This document shows positions 15,881 to 23,594 of a stretch of 29,627 bases of DNA, in pieces. The notes beneath the pieces were generated by a model. The model ran no database searches. It saw only the letters and a program-made list of their open reading frames with translations, and was not told the DNA's origin. Positions within the stretch are counted from its first letter, which is position 1; every line of letters starts with the position of its first letter. The translations under genes were made by a program, and so were the position numbers. Source of the DNA: Ruminococcaceae bacterium UBA3323 (GTDB taxonomy: Bacteria; Bacillota; Clostridia; Oscillospirales; Acutalibacteraceae); NCBI GenBank assembly GCA_002361935.1, contig DESD01000062.1:1-29627 (forward strand). Direction: 5' to 3'.

Positions 15881-17140
15881 TTAAATTATTGCCTTTTTCA
15901 GTGCTTTAACCGCTGAATGAAGCATGTTTTGCGGAACGGCACTCGGATTTAATATCATTTTCAGCATTCCGTTTTCACAGCCCTCAATTAATACGGATAT
16001 TCCGTTTTTCTCAAAAATATCCGTTGATTTACGGAAGGGAACACACATAATGATTTTAAGTGCGTTTTCGCTTATTTCAATTTCAGCGTTTGAAAATTCT
16101 TCCGAAAGCTGTGCGCAAAAAGCCTTTGTTTTTGATGTATAAAATCTTCTTGTTTTTCGGATCTGTGCTTTCAGGTGTCCGTCTCTTATGTATTGCGAAA
16201 GGGCAATCTGCTCTGTTTTTCCGGCCGTTTGGTTGTATTTATAAATTTCTCTTTCGTATTTTTCGGCAAGCTCCTCGGTAAGCACCATAAAGCTGATTCT
16301 GATAGACGGTAAAAGCAGATTTGAAAATGAACCTATGTAAACAATATTGCTTCCTCCTGCAAGTGCATGCAGGGATGGGGCAGGGCTGCTGTTGTATTGA
16401 AAATCGCTTTCATAATCATCCTCAATAATCAGGCTTCCGTTTCTGGAGGAATACTCCACAAGCTCCATTCTTCGCCTGTTCGGCATAATGTCGCCCCGTT
16501 CATTCATATGTGAGGGCGAAACATAAATAATTTCTGCGTCCTTGAATCGGTATTTCACATCAAAGCCGTAATCTCCGAAAAGACTTGCCCCCTGAACAAA
16601 GCTTTTGTCCGGAAAGGAAACCGTGTTCCTTTCATCAATAAGGGAGCATAGGATTCCAAGCAGGCTTTGGTGGCCTGCTCCGATAACGATTCTGTTGGGT
16701 GAGGATATAACATTCCTTTTATCTCTTATATAATCGGAAAGAACATCTCTCAGCTCATATTCGCCCTGTGCTTCGCCGTAGCTTAAAAGCTTTTCATCCT
16801 GCCTTAATGCATTTTTCATATATCTTCGCCATAAGCTCAGTTCAAAGCTGTTTTTATCCGCACTGCCGCTTTTCAAATCATATAGGATATTGCTTTTGCC
16901 GGTGTGCTTTTTTTCGTCCGATTCCTTTGCTTTTCTGTATGCAATGTAATATCCGCTTTGCGGTTCGCTGATAATAAATCCGTCTGCCGCAAGGGAAAAA
17001 TAAGCATTTTGAACAGTTGTTCGGCTTACTCCGTAAATCACTGCCGCCTTTCTTATGGAAGGCAGCTTTGCTCCGGGCAGAAGCTGCCCGGACACAATTT
17101 CTTTTCTTATTTTATTATATAATTCATCATATTTGCTCAT
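15881..17140 (-). CDS. pdxR: PdxR-like MocR-family regulator (GntR HTH plus aminotransferase-like domain)
   Basis: 419 residues. Residues 1-70 form a GntR winged helix (Gly-Ala-Lys-Leu-Pro-Ser-Ile-Arg ... Val-Ser-Arg-Thr-Thr-Val); residues ~95-415 are a fold-type I aminotransferase-like domain (Glu-Asp-Asp-Tyr-Glu-Ser-Asp-Phe near 235). Known PdxR proteins bind PLP there and control vitamin B6 genes. It is divergent from a pyridoxal kinase gene, which supports that role. The lysine that forms the PLP Schiff base in the usual Phe-Ser-Lys motif is Asn274 here (codon AAT at 16319-16321), with the flanking Gly-Ser-Phe-Ser and Arg-Ile-Ser intact. The protein therefore should not bind PLP covalently and may sense it, or another vitamer, differently. 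A plain GntR repressor role is an alternative. Confidence 0.85.
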   Translation of the reverse strand: MSKYDELYNKIRKEIVSGQLLPGAKLPSIRKAAVIYGVSRTTVQNAYFSLAADGFIISEPQSGYYIAYRKAKESDEKKHTGKSNILYDLKSGSADKNSFELSLWRRYMKNALRQDEKLLSYGEAQGEYELRDVLSDYIRDKRNVISSPNRIVIGAGHQSLLGILCSLIDERNTVSFPDKSFVQGASLFGDYGFDVKYRFKDAEIIYVSPSHMNERGDIMPNRRRMELVEYSSRNGSLIIEDDYESDFQYNSSPAPSLHALAGGSNIVYIGSFSNLLLPSIRISFMVLTEELAEKYEREIYKYNQTAGKTEQIALSQYIRDGHLKAQIRKTRRFYTSKTKAFCAQLSEEFSNAEIEISENALKIIMCVPFRKSTDIFEKNGISVLIEGCENGMLKMILNPSAVPQNMLHSAVKALKKAII

Positions 17141-17190
17141 AAACTGTACCTTAAAAAATAGTTGAAATTGCGTATATAATTAGTGCCGAT

Positions 17191-17206
17191 ATTATTATAT
17201 AATAAT
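17191..17206. promoter_or_regulatory. 16-bp palindrome with TATAAT in the pdxR-pdxK divergent region
   Basis: ATTATTATATAATAAT is a perfect palindrome containing TATAAT at 17198-17203, 33 bases upstream of the kinase start. No good -35 is found at 17 bases. It lies in the only intergenic space between regulator and target, where a PdxR operator or overlapping promoters are expected. The A/T-only composition makes chance symmetry fairly likely. Confidence 0.35.
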
Positions 17207-17238
17207 CCTGTCAATTAATCAACAAGGAAATGAATCCT

Positions 17239-18033
17239 ATGAAAAAATGCGCATTAATTAATGATTTATCGGGTTTTGGAAAATGCTCTCTCGGAGTTGG
17301 TATTCCGATTATTTCCGTATTGGGAATAGAGGCACATCCGATGCCTACTGCTGTTCTTTCCGCACAAACGGGCTACAGCAGCTATAAAAAGGTTGATTTA
17401 ACTGAATATATGCCATTGTTTTTTGATGAATGGAATAAACTCGGCTTTCAATTTGACGGAATTTTAACAGGATATTTTTCGGCGGAAAAGCAGGTGGATG
17501 CCGCAATTGCGTTTGCAAAGCATTCGGATGCTGTTCTGCTTGCCGATCCTGTTATGGGGGATGACGGTCAAAGGTATGACGGTTTTACGGATTCTCTTTG
17601 CAGCAAAATTAAGGCTTTGGCTTTCTCTGCCGATATCATAACCCCGAATGTTACCGAGCTACATCTGTTAACGGGGGAAAGGGATATTCATAAGGGTGCC
17701 GAAATTCTGCTTTCGGGCGGTGTGAAATCCGTTGTTGTAACGGGAATAAAGAAAGATCATAAAATCGGAAACGCTGTTTTTGAAAAGGACAGCTGCAGAG
17801 AATTCTATTCCGATTATTATGAAGGCGGCAGCTATTCCGGTACAGGCGATATGCTTGCTTCCATTGTAATGGGCAAGGTGCTTTCGGGCAGTGATGTTTT
17901 CAGCGCCGTAAAAACAGCAACAGAGTTTATTTCTTTTGTAATTAAGAATTCGGATGTCCGAAACAGAAATGATGGTGTTGATTTTGAAAAATATTTATGC
18001 AAATTAGGTTGTGATAATAATGAAAAAAAATAA
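17239..18033 (+). CDS. pdxK: Pyridoxal/pyridoxine/pyridoxamine kinase
   Basis: 264-residue ribokinase-fold cytoplasmic enzyme that phosphorylates vitamin B6 vitamers with ATP to give PLP or its precursors. Visible family blocks: N-terminal Asn-Asp-Leu-Ser-Gly-Phe-Gly-Lys-Cys-Ser-Leu, Leu-Ser-Ala-Gln-Thr-Gly-Tyr, Asp-Pro-Val-Met-Gly-Asp near 110, Thr-Pro-Asn-Val-Thr-Glu, and the anion-hole/catalytic Gly-Thr-Gly-Asp near 200-205. Start ATG 17239 is 9 bases after AAGGAA; the in-frame ATG at 17230 touches that site. It is first in a likely operon with the ECF S component, overlapping its start by 14 bases. Divergent from the PdxR-like gene and probably controlled by it. The symbol could equally be pdxY. 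Confidence 0.9.
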   Translation: MKKCALINDLSGFGKCSLGVGIPIISVLGIEAHPMPTAVLSAQTGYSSYKKVDLTEYMPLFFDEWNKLGFQFDGILTGYFSAEKQVDAAIAFAKHSDAVLLADPVMGDDGQRYDGFTDSLCSKIKALAFSADIITPNVTELHLLTGERDIHKGAEILLSGGVKSVVVTGIKKDHKIGNAVFEKDSCREFYSDYYEGGSYSGTGDMLASIVMGKVLSGSDVFSAVKTATEFISFVIKNSDVRNRNDGVDFEKYLCKLGCDNNEKK

Positions 18034-18559
18034 AGTAGTTCTGTTAACAACAACTGCATTGTTTACTGCGCTTGTAACAGTTGGAACGGCAGTTATTCAG
18101 ATTCCTGTTGGAAACGGATATGCCCATTTCGGTGATTCCATGATTTATCTGGCTTCGTGCATTCTGCCAGGGCCCTGTGCAATTTTCACCGCATCGGTCG
18201 GTGCGGCTATTGCTGATCTTGCAACGGGCTTTGCAATTTATGCACCTGCAACAGCTATTATTAAAGCGCTCAATGCTCTTCCGTTTGTACTGATGCGCAT
18301 TTACTTGAAAAAGATAAAGAAAGATGATAAAATACTTAATTGGCAGATATGCCTTATGCTTATTCCTACAACGCTTGTAACAATATTCGGCTATCTCATA
18401 GCCGAGTACATTATGTTTGGTCAGGAGTTTGCTTTGGTTTCTGCATTTACGGGCGGCTGGCTTCAGCCCGGCGGCAGTCTTGTGGTTTTTTTGATTTTGG
18501 CCGCTGCGCTCGATAGAATTCATTTTAAAAAGAAAGTATTAACTCAATTATCTAACTAG
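18020..18559 (+). CDS. ECF transporter S component, probable vitamin B6 uptake
   Basis: 179 residues with about five to six hydrophobic segments, matching the small substrate-binding S components of energy-coupling factor transporters (ECF-type riboflavin-like group). Tell-tale features: an N-terminal Lys-rich start then Thr-Ala-Leu-Phe-Thr-Ala-Leu, Gly-Tyr-Ala-His-Phe-Gly-Asp-Ser near 38, and Gly-Pro-x-Ala-Ile-Phe-Thr-Ala near 56. Start ATG 18020 lies inside the 3' end of the kinase gene in another frame, so the two are translationally coupled; a GTG at 18011 is the alternative. Substrate is inferred from the kinase and PdxR-like neighbours, resembling the PdxU-type specificity. The ATPases and T component are not here and must be shared from elsewhere. 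Confidence 0.82.
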   Translation: MKKNKVVLLTTTALFTALVTVGTAVIQIPVGNGYAHFGDSMIYLASCILPGPCAIFTASVGAAIADLATGFAIYAPATAIIKALNALPFVLMRIYLKKIKKDDKILNWQICLMLIPTTLVTIFGYLIAEYIMFGQEFALVSAFTGGWLQPGGSLVVFLILAAALDRIHFKKKVLTQLSN

Positions 18560-18571
18560 GAGATGTTTACT

Positions 18572-19186
18572 ATGAAAACAGATATTGTTTACAGACTCGG
18601 AGATGGCGTTTATCTTAATATTACAAACAAATGTCCTTGCCGTTGTGCTTTCTGTATCCGTTCTCAGGGGGATGCAGTGGGCGATGCTGAAAAGCTCTGG
18701 TTTGATAAAGAGCCTGTTTTTGATGATATCAAAAAGGCAATTGATGCGTTTGATTTCAGCGGTGTGGAAGAGGTTGTTTTCTGCGGCTACGGTGAGCCGA
18801 CGAATGCCTATGATAACCTGATTACAACTGCAAAGTATATGAAAGAAAAGTATCCTGATATAAAGCTTCGTTTAAATACAAACGGTCTTTCCGATTTAAT
18901 AAATGAAAAGCCGACTGCAAAGGAGCTCTGCTCTGTGCTGGACAGTATTTCCGTTTCGCTTAATGATACAACATCCGAAAAATATGATAAGATTACAAGA
19001 AACATTTATCCGGGAATTGCATTTGATGCTATGCTTGATTTTACAAGAGAATGCGTTGAATACTGCGATGATGTCCGCATGACGGTTGTTGATGTTATTC
19101 CTAAGGAAGACATTGAAGCCTCAAGAAAAATCTGTGAAAGCTGCGGTGCAAAATTCCGTGTGCGTTCTTTCGCAAAAGGTCAGTAA
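18572..19186 (+). CDS. Radical SAM protein, TatD-linked type
   Basis: 204 residues. Cys21-x3-Cys25-x2-Cys28 (Asn-Lys-Cys-Pro-Cys-Arg-Cys-Ala-Phe-Cys) should hold the 4Fe-4S cluster that cleaves S-adenosylmethionine. Leu-Trp-Phe-Asp-Lys-Glu-Pro follows at about 44-50, then Phe-Cys-Gly-Tyr-Gly-Glu-Pro-Thr near 74-81 (SAM-binding strand) and Leu-Asn-Thr-Asn-Gly. Length and these blocks match the TatD-linked radical SAM family, of unknown reaction, usually found beside a TatD nuclease. No tatD gene is nearby. Start ATG 18572 is 9 bases after AGGAG; ATG 18563 is directly next to it. It lies 12 bases after the ECF gene on the same strand, so probably co-transcribed with B6 salvage genes. Target unknown. 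Confidence 0.85.
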   Translation: MKTDIVYRLGDGVYLNITNKCPCRCAFCIRSQGDAVGDAEKLWFDKEPVFDDIKKAIDAFDFSGVEEVVFCGYGEPTNAYDNLITTAKYMKEKYPDIKLRLNTNGLSDLINEKPTAKELCSVLDSISVSLNDTTSEKYDKITRNIYPGIAFDAMLDFTRECVEYCDDVRMTVVDVIPKEDIEASRKICESCGAKFRVRSFAKGQ

Positions 19187-19226
19187 AAAGCTGTGCCCTT
19201 ATCAGAAGCCGATTTTAATTCTCAAT

Positions 19227-19259
19227 AAAAAAACCTGTTCAAATTTGAACAGGTTTTTT
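19227..19259. terminator. Bidirectional terminator between radical SAM and coiled-coil genes
   Basis: Perfect palindrome built on ACCTGTTCAAATTTGAACAGGT with at least five A on the left and six T on the right. It ends 8 bases from the stop of the convergent minus-strand gene, so it serves both directions. Confidence 0.9.
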
Positions 19260-19266
19260 GTTTATA

Positions 19267-20043
19267 TTAGGAAATATGTATTTCGGTTGATGCACCTTTT
19301 GGCTTTTCTTCTTCCTTTTCGGAAGCCGCAGCTTCATTTGAAGCGATGGTGATGAAGTTTGAAACGTTCATAGATGTTTCATTGAAGGTGTATTCCGCTT
19401 CGGCAATAAGAAGCTTCATTTGATTGGTGCATTCTCTTAATTCGGAAATCTTCTTATCAAATTCACCGCCGGAGTGAATGATGTTGCGTGAAATTTCATC
19501 GGATTTCTTCATGATTTCATTATGCCTGATCTGATATTTGCCAAGCTTTGAATTCAGCATTTCAATCTGCTTGTCCTTTTCATCAATAACAATTCTGCTT
19601 CTTGTTATATCTGCCTTAAGATTATTGAATGTATTAAGAATTCCCGTGTAATCGGAATCAAGCTTTTCTTTTTCACTTCTGATGGAATGGATAACGATTT
19701 CCTTTTCGCTGATAACGGACTGTGCATGTTCAAGCTCACTGAGAGCCTCATCAACTCTGCTTTTCTGTTCTTTAACAGCCTCTTTCAGCTCTGCGTTTTC
19801 AGCACGCATTGTGCCAATACTTTCCTCTGTTTTGCTGAATTTGGTTTCAAGATCACGGTTGCATTCCTGAAGCATTTTTATTTCCATATGAAGCATTGCA
19901 TTCTGTTTCTGCTCCTGCAAAAGCTTTGCTTCCAGCTCTGCAATTTTATTGTTGCTTTCGGTATTGATTTTTTCTAATGCTTCCTCCACTGCCTTTTTTG
20001 AATATCCAAAAAGGGAAGATTTGATTTTTGTTTCCTCTGCCAT
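19267..20043 (-). CDS. DivIVA/GpsB-like coiled-coil protein
   Basis: 258 residues, soluble and acidic. After a short start it has Ser-Leu-Phe-Gly-Tyr-Ser-Lys-Lys-Ala-Val-Glu-Glu-Ala-Leu (about 10-22), the pattern of the DivIVA N-terminal membrane-binding motif (Phe-x-Gly-Tyr-x5-Val-x-x-x-Leu). A near-continuous coiled coil runs over ~25-190 with heptads of Leu, Ile and Met, then an amphipathic segment and a low-complexity Glu/Lys/Ala tail. Known relatives mark curved or septal membranes and organise division or wall synthesis. AGGAG lies 6 bases upstream of the ATG. It is 17 bases downstream of the O-antigen ligase-like gene and so in its operon, which fits a cell-envelope role. DivIVA assignment is by motif only. 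Confidence 0.65.
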   Translation of the reverse strand: MAEETKIKSSLFGYSKKAVEEALEKINTESNNKIAELEAKLLQEQKQNAMLHMEIKMLQECNRDLETKFSKTEESIGTMRAENAELKEAVKEQKSRVDEALSELEHAQSVISEKEIVIHSIRSEKEKLDSDYTGILNTFNNLKADITRSRIVIDEKDKQIEMLNSKLGKYQIRHNEIMKKSDEISRNIIHSGGEFDKKISELRECTNQMKLLIAEAEYTFNETSMNVSNFITIASNEAAASEKEEEKPKGASTEIHIS

Positions 20044-20060
20044 TTTTATCTCCTGTTGTT

Positions 20061-21512
20061 TTATTTTTTTAATTTAACAATTTCTTTAAATGTTTTTGAT
20101 GTTGCCTTAACTAAATCGTCTGTTGATTTAATCAGTGTTTTATCGTAGCATTGGCTTATTGCCTGTGTAAGTCCGAGTATAATCATAAATAATATGATTT
20201 GCTTTGGTGAATTGAAAACATAATCGCTGAGTCCGAAAAGCAGAAACAGCATAAGGCTTGTGAATACGCAGAAAACCAAATCAAATTTTTTGCCGTTGTT
20301 CGCATTTATTTCAATCAGCTTTCCGAAGGTGCAAAGTATAATTGCGAACAAAAGCAGTAAGCCGATTATACCAAGCTCGGCCCATATTTCAAAAACAAAA
20401 TTATGAGCGTGGGGTTTGTTTAAATCATAGGTTTCAAGAAGAAATTCTCCCGTGCTTTCGCATCCGAAGCCAAGCCCCCTGATAAAAACATGGATATGGT
20501 TGGAAATGTAATCCCATACGCTTTGCCATATTTCAAGATGCGCATCTGTTGATCTTTTTGCTGTTATAAAGTTTTCCGTGTTGGTATAATTTGCTATGTA
20601 GTTGCTTACGATGTTGTTGGTTTTGGCTGTCGGAGCACTTGAAACAACGGATTGGCTTGAAAAAATTAATCCGTATCTTGTTAATATAGACGGCACAATG
20701 ATTGCAACTGTCGGAATAAAAATTGTTAAAAGCTCTTTTGCGTGCCTTTTTACAAGCACAACAAACATAAACACCCAGCCAAGCAATGCAATAACGCAGC
20801 CTGCTCTTGTTAGTGTAGAGCTGATTCCGGCGCTGATAAGCAGGTTTGCTATAAAATAAAACAGCTTTTCCTTCTTGTTTTTTGCATTTAAAAACAAATA
20901 AATCGAAATCGGATAAGCAACCAGCATATATGTGCAAAGCAGATTGGGGTTTGAATAAAAGCCGCTTGCTCTGTCATCAAATGTATTTGTATTTATGCTG
21001 AACGGAAGCCAGGAATAAACAGCATAGTCCAGATTTTTATAAAACGGTGTTGTAAAAACAAACCTTTCGCTTATATATCCTAAATTATAAAGCATATAAG
21101 TGAAAATCTGCAGCGTTCCGACAATTCCGTTTGCAGCGGCACTCAGGGTTATTGTTTTAAATACTTTGTCTATTCTTTCTCTTGTCTTAACAAGATTATA
21201 AATCATAACCTGAATCAGAAACATACCCCACCATAAGCCTGCCGAGCCAAGCGTATCCAGTTTGCTGTCAGACCAAAGTGCGCTTAAAAGGGCAAGGCTC
21301 ATAAAAGCTATTTCAAGCTTTCCAAGTGTTCCAACCTTTGCCTTTCTGCCTTCACGGGTCCATTGTTTTTTGAATACGATAAAGCCGGTAAACAGTATAA
21401 ACGGGCTGATATATTCGGGAAGTATGGGGAATAAAAATATAGTGGCTATAAGCCAGTACCAGCCGGGATTGCTTTTATATTTAATCCGAAAGGCGTGGAT
21501 TTTTTCTTTCAT
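20061..21512 (-). CDS. O-antigen ligase / polymerase-like membrane protein (Wzy_C family)
   Basis: 483 residues with about 10-12 membrane helices. The Wzy_C core is recognised by Arg-Ala-Ser-Gly-Phe-Tyr-Ser-Asn-Pro-Asn near 183-192, the Thr-Arg-Ala-Gly segment near 235, and a large outer loop followed by Pro-His-Ala-His-Asn near 370. Proteins of this group join lipid-linked glycans, as O-antigen ligases or polymerases; in Gram-positives they act on capsule, teichoic-like or glycoprotein glycans. Start ATG 21512 is 6 bases after GAGAGGG. It is first gene of an operon with the coiled-coil protein. The C-terminal tail (about 455-483) is basic. The specific glycan cannot be told. Confidence 0.83.
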   Translation of the reverse strand: MKEKIHAFRIKYKSNPGWYWLIATIFLFPILPEYISPFILFTGFIVFKKQWTREGRKAKVGTLGKLEIAFMSLALLSALWSDSKLDTLGSAGLWWGMFLIQVMIYNLVKTRERIDKVFKTITLSAAANGIVGTLQIFTYMLYNLGYISERFVFTTPFYKNLDYAVYSWLPFSINTNTFDDRASGFYSNPNLLCTYMLVAYPISIYLFLNAKNKKEKLFYFIANLLISAGISSTLTRAGCVIALLGWVFMFVVLVKRHAKELLTIFIPTVAIIVPSILTRYGLIFSSQSVVSSAPTAKTNNIVSNYIANYTNTENFITAKRSTDAHLEIWQSVWDYISNHIHVFIRGLGFGCESTGEFLLETYDLNKPHAHNFVFEIWAELGIIGLLLLFAIILCTFGKLIEINANNGKKFDLVFCVFTSLMLFLLFGLSDYVFNSPKQIILFMIILGLTQAISQCYDKTLIKSTDDLVKATSKTFKEIVKLKK

Positions 21513-21544
21513 ATATATCCCTCTCATTTTTTACTTGTCATTTC

Positions 21545-21573
21545 ATAATACTACAAAATCGTTTTCTTTTCAA
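21545..21573 (-). promoter_or_regulatory. Promoter of the O-antigen ligase-like operon
   Basis: On the minus strand TTGAAA (21573-21568) and TATTAT (21550-21545) are 17 bases apart, about 33 bases upstream of the ATG. Confidence 0.65.
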
Positions 21574-21634
21574 TACCAAAAAGTTATTTGTCTATATTAA
21601 TATTAAGTTAATAAACAGTTTACATTAAATATGG

Positions 21635-21663
21635 TTGAAAAGTGTGTATAATTATTGTATAAT
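21635..21663 (+). promoter_or_regulatory. Promoter of the first parvulin gene
   Basis: TTGAAA (21635-21640) and a perfect TATAAT (21658-21663) with 17-base spacing, 38 bases upstream of the ATG; CGGAG at the ribosome site. Confidence 0.75.
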
Positions 21664-21701
21664 TCTATGGTAAATCTATTTTTGATGAACGGAGTTTTGT
21701 T

Positions 21702-23498
21702 ATGAACGAAAACGAAAAAGAAAAAGAAATCAGCGAAGAAGCCGTTTCTTCCGAAAATACAGAGGAAAATAAGGAAACTGAAGTTAAGTTTGAAGAAAAC
21801 GATAATTGGCAGTTTGAGGCAGAAGCCCCTACTCTGGACGACAGTATAATCCTTGGAGATGGCTTTGCACTTGAAGCCAAGCCGGATGATCAGCCGGCAG
21901 TTAAAAAGAAAAAAGAAAAGTCGCAGGACATTGTTATTAATAAAAGAAATCTTAAAATTGTTCTGCTTTCCATTGTGTCTGCTGTTCTTGCAGCTGCAAT
22001 TATAGCCTTTGGAATAGATTTTTTTGCGCTTCCCAACAATAAAGAAAAGATGAATCCCGGCAATGTTGCTTTAACAGTGGGCGATATGAAGGTTTCCGTC
22101 GGTATGTATAATCTTTATTACAATCTTGTTGTCAATAATTATAAGCAGTATGCCGAGCAGGGAAATTATAATATTGATTTCACAAAGGATTTCTCCGAAC
22201 AGACAACGGTTGATGAAAACGATAAGGAAATTACCTGGGAGGAAGTTTTCAAAACAGATACAATCAAGCAGCTGCAGTATGTTGCAGCCTATTATGAGCC
22301 GGCAGTTGAAGAGGGCGTTACGGTTACCGATGTGCAGAAAGAGAATATTAAAAGCTCGGTTGAAAACCTGAAAACCTCTGCCTCTGAAGAGGGCGTCAGC
22401 CTTAAAAAATATCTTGAGGAAAACTATGGCAAATACTGCGGAATAGAAACAATTGAGAAATTTTATGAGCAAAGAAATATCTGCGAAAATTACTATAATA
22501 AAATGCAGCTTAAGCTCTCTGTTTCGGAAGACGAGGCATTGAAGTATTACGAGGAAAACAAAGATGATTATTTAACCTTTGCTTATATTGAAAATCAGTT
22601 TTCGCTTGATGCTTCCGGCGATGATGCAGTAAATCTTGAGAGTGTTAAGAAGCAGGTTGAGGCATATTGTGATCAGATTAAAACGATAGACGATCTTAAA
22701 GAAATTATTCCGGAGGCTTGTTCCGGCCTTATTAAAATGGCAGTAGAGCAGGGTTATTTCTCTGATGAAAAAACAGCAATTGCAACACTGAAGAATTCAG
22801 TTACCGTAACTTATAAGGCAGACACTGTGGCAGGAAATTTCGGCGAGGATATTCTTAAATGGTTCAGATCTCCGGACAGAAAGGAAGGAGATACAACCTA
22901 CTTTATAAATGAGGATTATGGCTATGCCTGTATTTTCCTTTATACTTCAGAGGCCAAGCCGGATGAAACAGAGCTTTATTCCGTAAGGCATATTCTTATT
23001 TCCCCGACAGATGATCCTTCAAAAGCCTCCGAAGCAACGGATGCCGAATGGTCTGCAGCTCTTTTAAAAGCAGAGCAGGTTTATGATGAATACAGCAAAA
23101 GTGATAAAACGGAATTTGCATTTGCAGAGCTTGCAGAAAAATACAGCGCAGATACAAATACGCTTTCTGCCGGTAATGCAGGTTTGTACGGCGGTGAAAT
23201 CAAAAAAACAAAGCTCGGAGAAATGGTTCCCGAGTTTGAAGGCTGGGCAACCGATAAGTCAAGAAAATACGGCGATGTTGAAATTGTTAAAAGCAAGTTC
23301 GGATATCATATTATGTATTTTATTTACGACGGTCCCACTTATGTGTTCAATTTAATGGATGATGCATTGAATAAAAAGGGCTCGGATATGATTAGCTCGG
23401 TTGAATATAAAGAACATCTTGCTTTCCGAAAAACTACCGTTGCAGAGCCGTCAACTGTTGCTTCTGTATCCGATGAAAGCACTGAAAATGCGGAGTAA
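21702..23498 (+). CDS. Membrane-anchored parvulin peptidyl-prolyl isomerase (PpiC/PrsA-like)
   Basis: 598 residues. A highly acidic cytoplasmic N-terminal tail (1-75) ends in a Lys-rich patch, followed by one membrane helix (about 85-107) and an external body. The body has a SurA/PrsA-like helical region (about 115-300) and a PpiC rotamase domain at about 426-536 (Val-Arg-His-Ile-Leu-Ile-Ser near 427, a Gly-Asn-Ala-Gly-Leu-Tyr-Gly-Gly turn, and Phe-Gly-Tyr-His-Ile-Met near the end). Such proteins assist folding of exported proteins outside the membrane. It has no lipobox, unlike PrsA lipoproteins. The downstream gene is a diverged paralogue with its own promoter, indicating an old duplication. 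A Ser/Thr-rich tail ends the protein. Confidence 0.85.
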   Translation: MNENEKEKEISEEAVSSENTEENKETEVKFEENDNWQFEAEAPTLDDSIILGDGFALEAKPDDQPAVKKKKEKSQDIVINKRNLKIVLLSIVSAVLAAAIIAFGIDFFALPNNKEKMNPGNVALTVGDMKVSVGMYNLYYNLVVNNYKQYAEQGNYNIDFTKDFSEQTTVDENDKEITWEEVFKTDTIKQLQYVAAYYEPAVEEGVTVTDVQKENIKSSVENLKTSASEEGVSLKKYLEENYGKYCGIETIEKFYEQRNICENYYNKMQLKLSVSEDEALKYYEENKDDYLTFAYIENQFSLDASGDDAVNLESVKKQVEAYCDQIKTIDDLKEIIPEACSGLIKMAVEQGYFSDEKTAIATLKNSVTVTYKADTVAGNFGEDILKWFRSPDRKEGDTTYFINEDYGYACIFLYTSEAKPDETELYSVRHILISPTDDPSKASEATDAEWSAALLKAEQVYDEYSKSDKTEFAFAELAEKYSADTNTLSAGNAGLYGGEIKKTKLGEMVPEFEGWATDKSRKYGDVEIVKSKFGYHIMYFIYDGPTYVFNLMDDALNKKGSDMISSVEYKEHLAFRKTTVAEPSTVASVSDESTENAE

Positions 23499-23520
23499 TA
23501 ATGAAATTGTGAATTTGTTC

Positions 23521-23549
23521 TTGTAAAATCATTCGTTTTAGTGTAAAAT
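23521..23549 (+). promoter_or_regulatory. Promoter of the second parvulin gene
   Basis: TTGTAA (23521-23526) and TAAAAT (23544-23549), spacing 17, 46 bases upstream of the ATG; GAGGAAG at the ribosome site. Confidence 0.5.
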
Positions 23550-23594
23550 GTTTTAGTAGCAAATTTTTTTACAAAAATTGAGGAAGATAATGTT

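Noticed and set aside
17161..17229. Riboswitch upstream of the pyridoxal kinase
   Set aside because: The space is short and AT-rich, with only a palindrome; control by the divergent PdxR-like protein explains it better.
18044..18523. 159-codon antisense frame across the ECF S-component gene
   Set aside because: Cys/Arg/Asn-rich with no family resemblance, and the opposite strand has a clear membrane protein.
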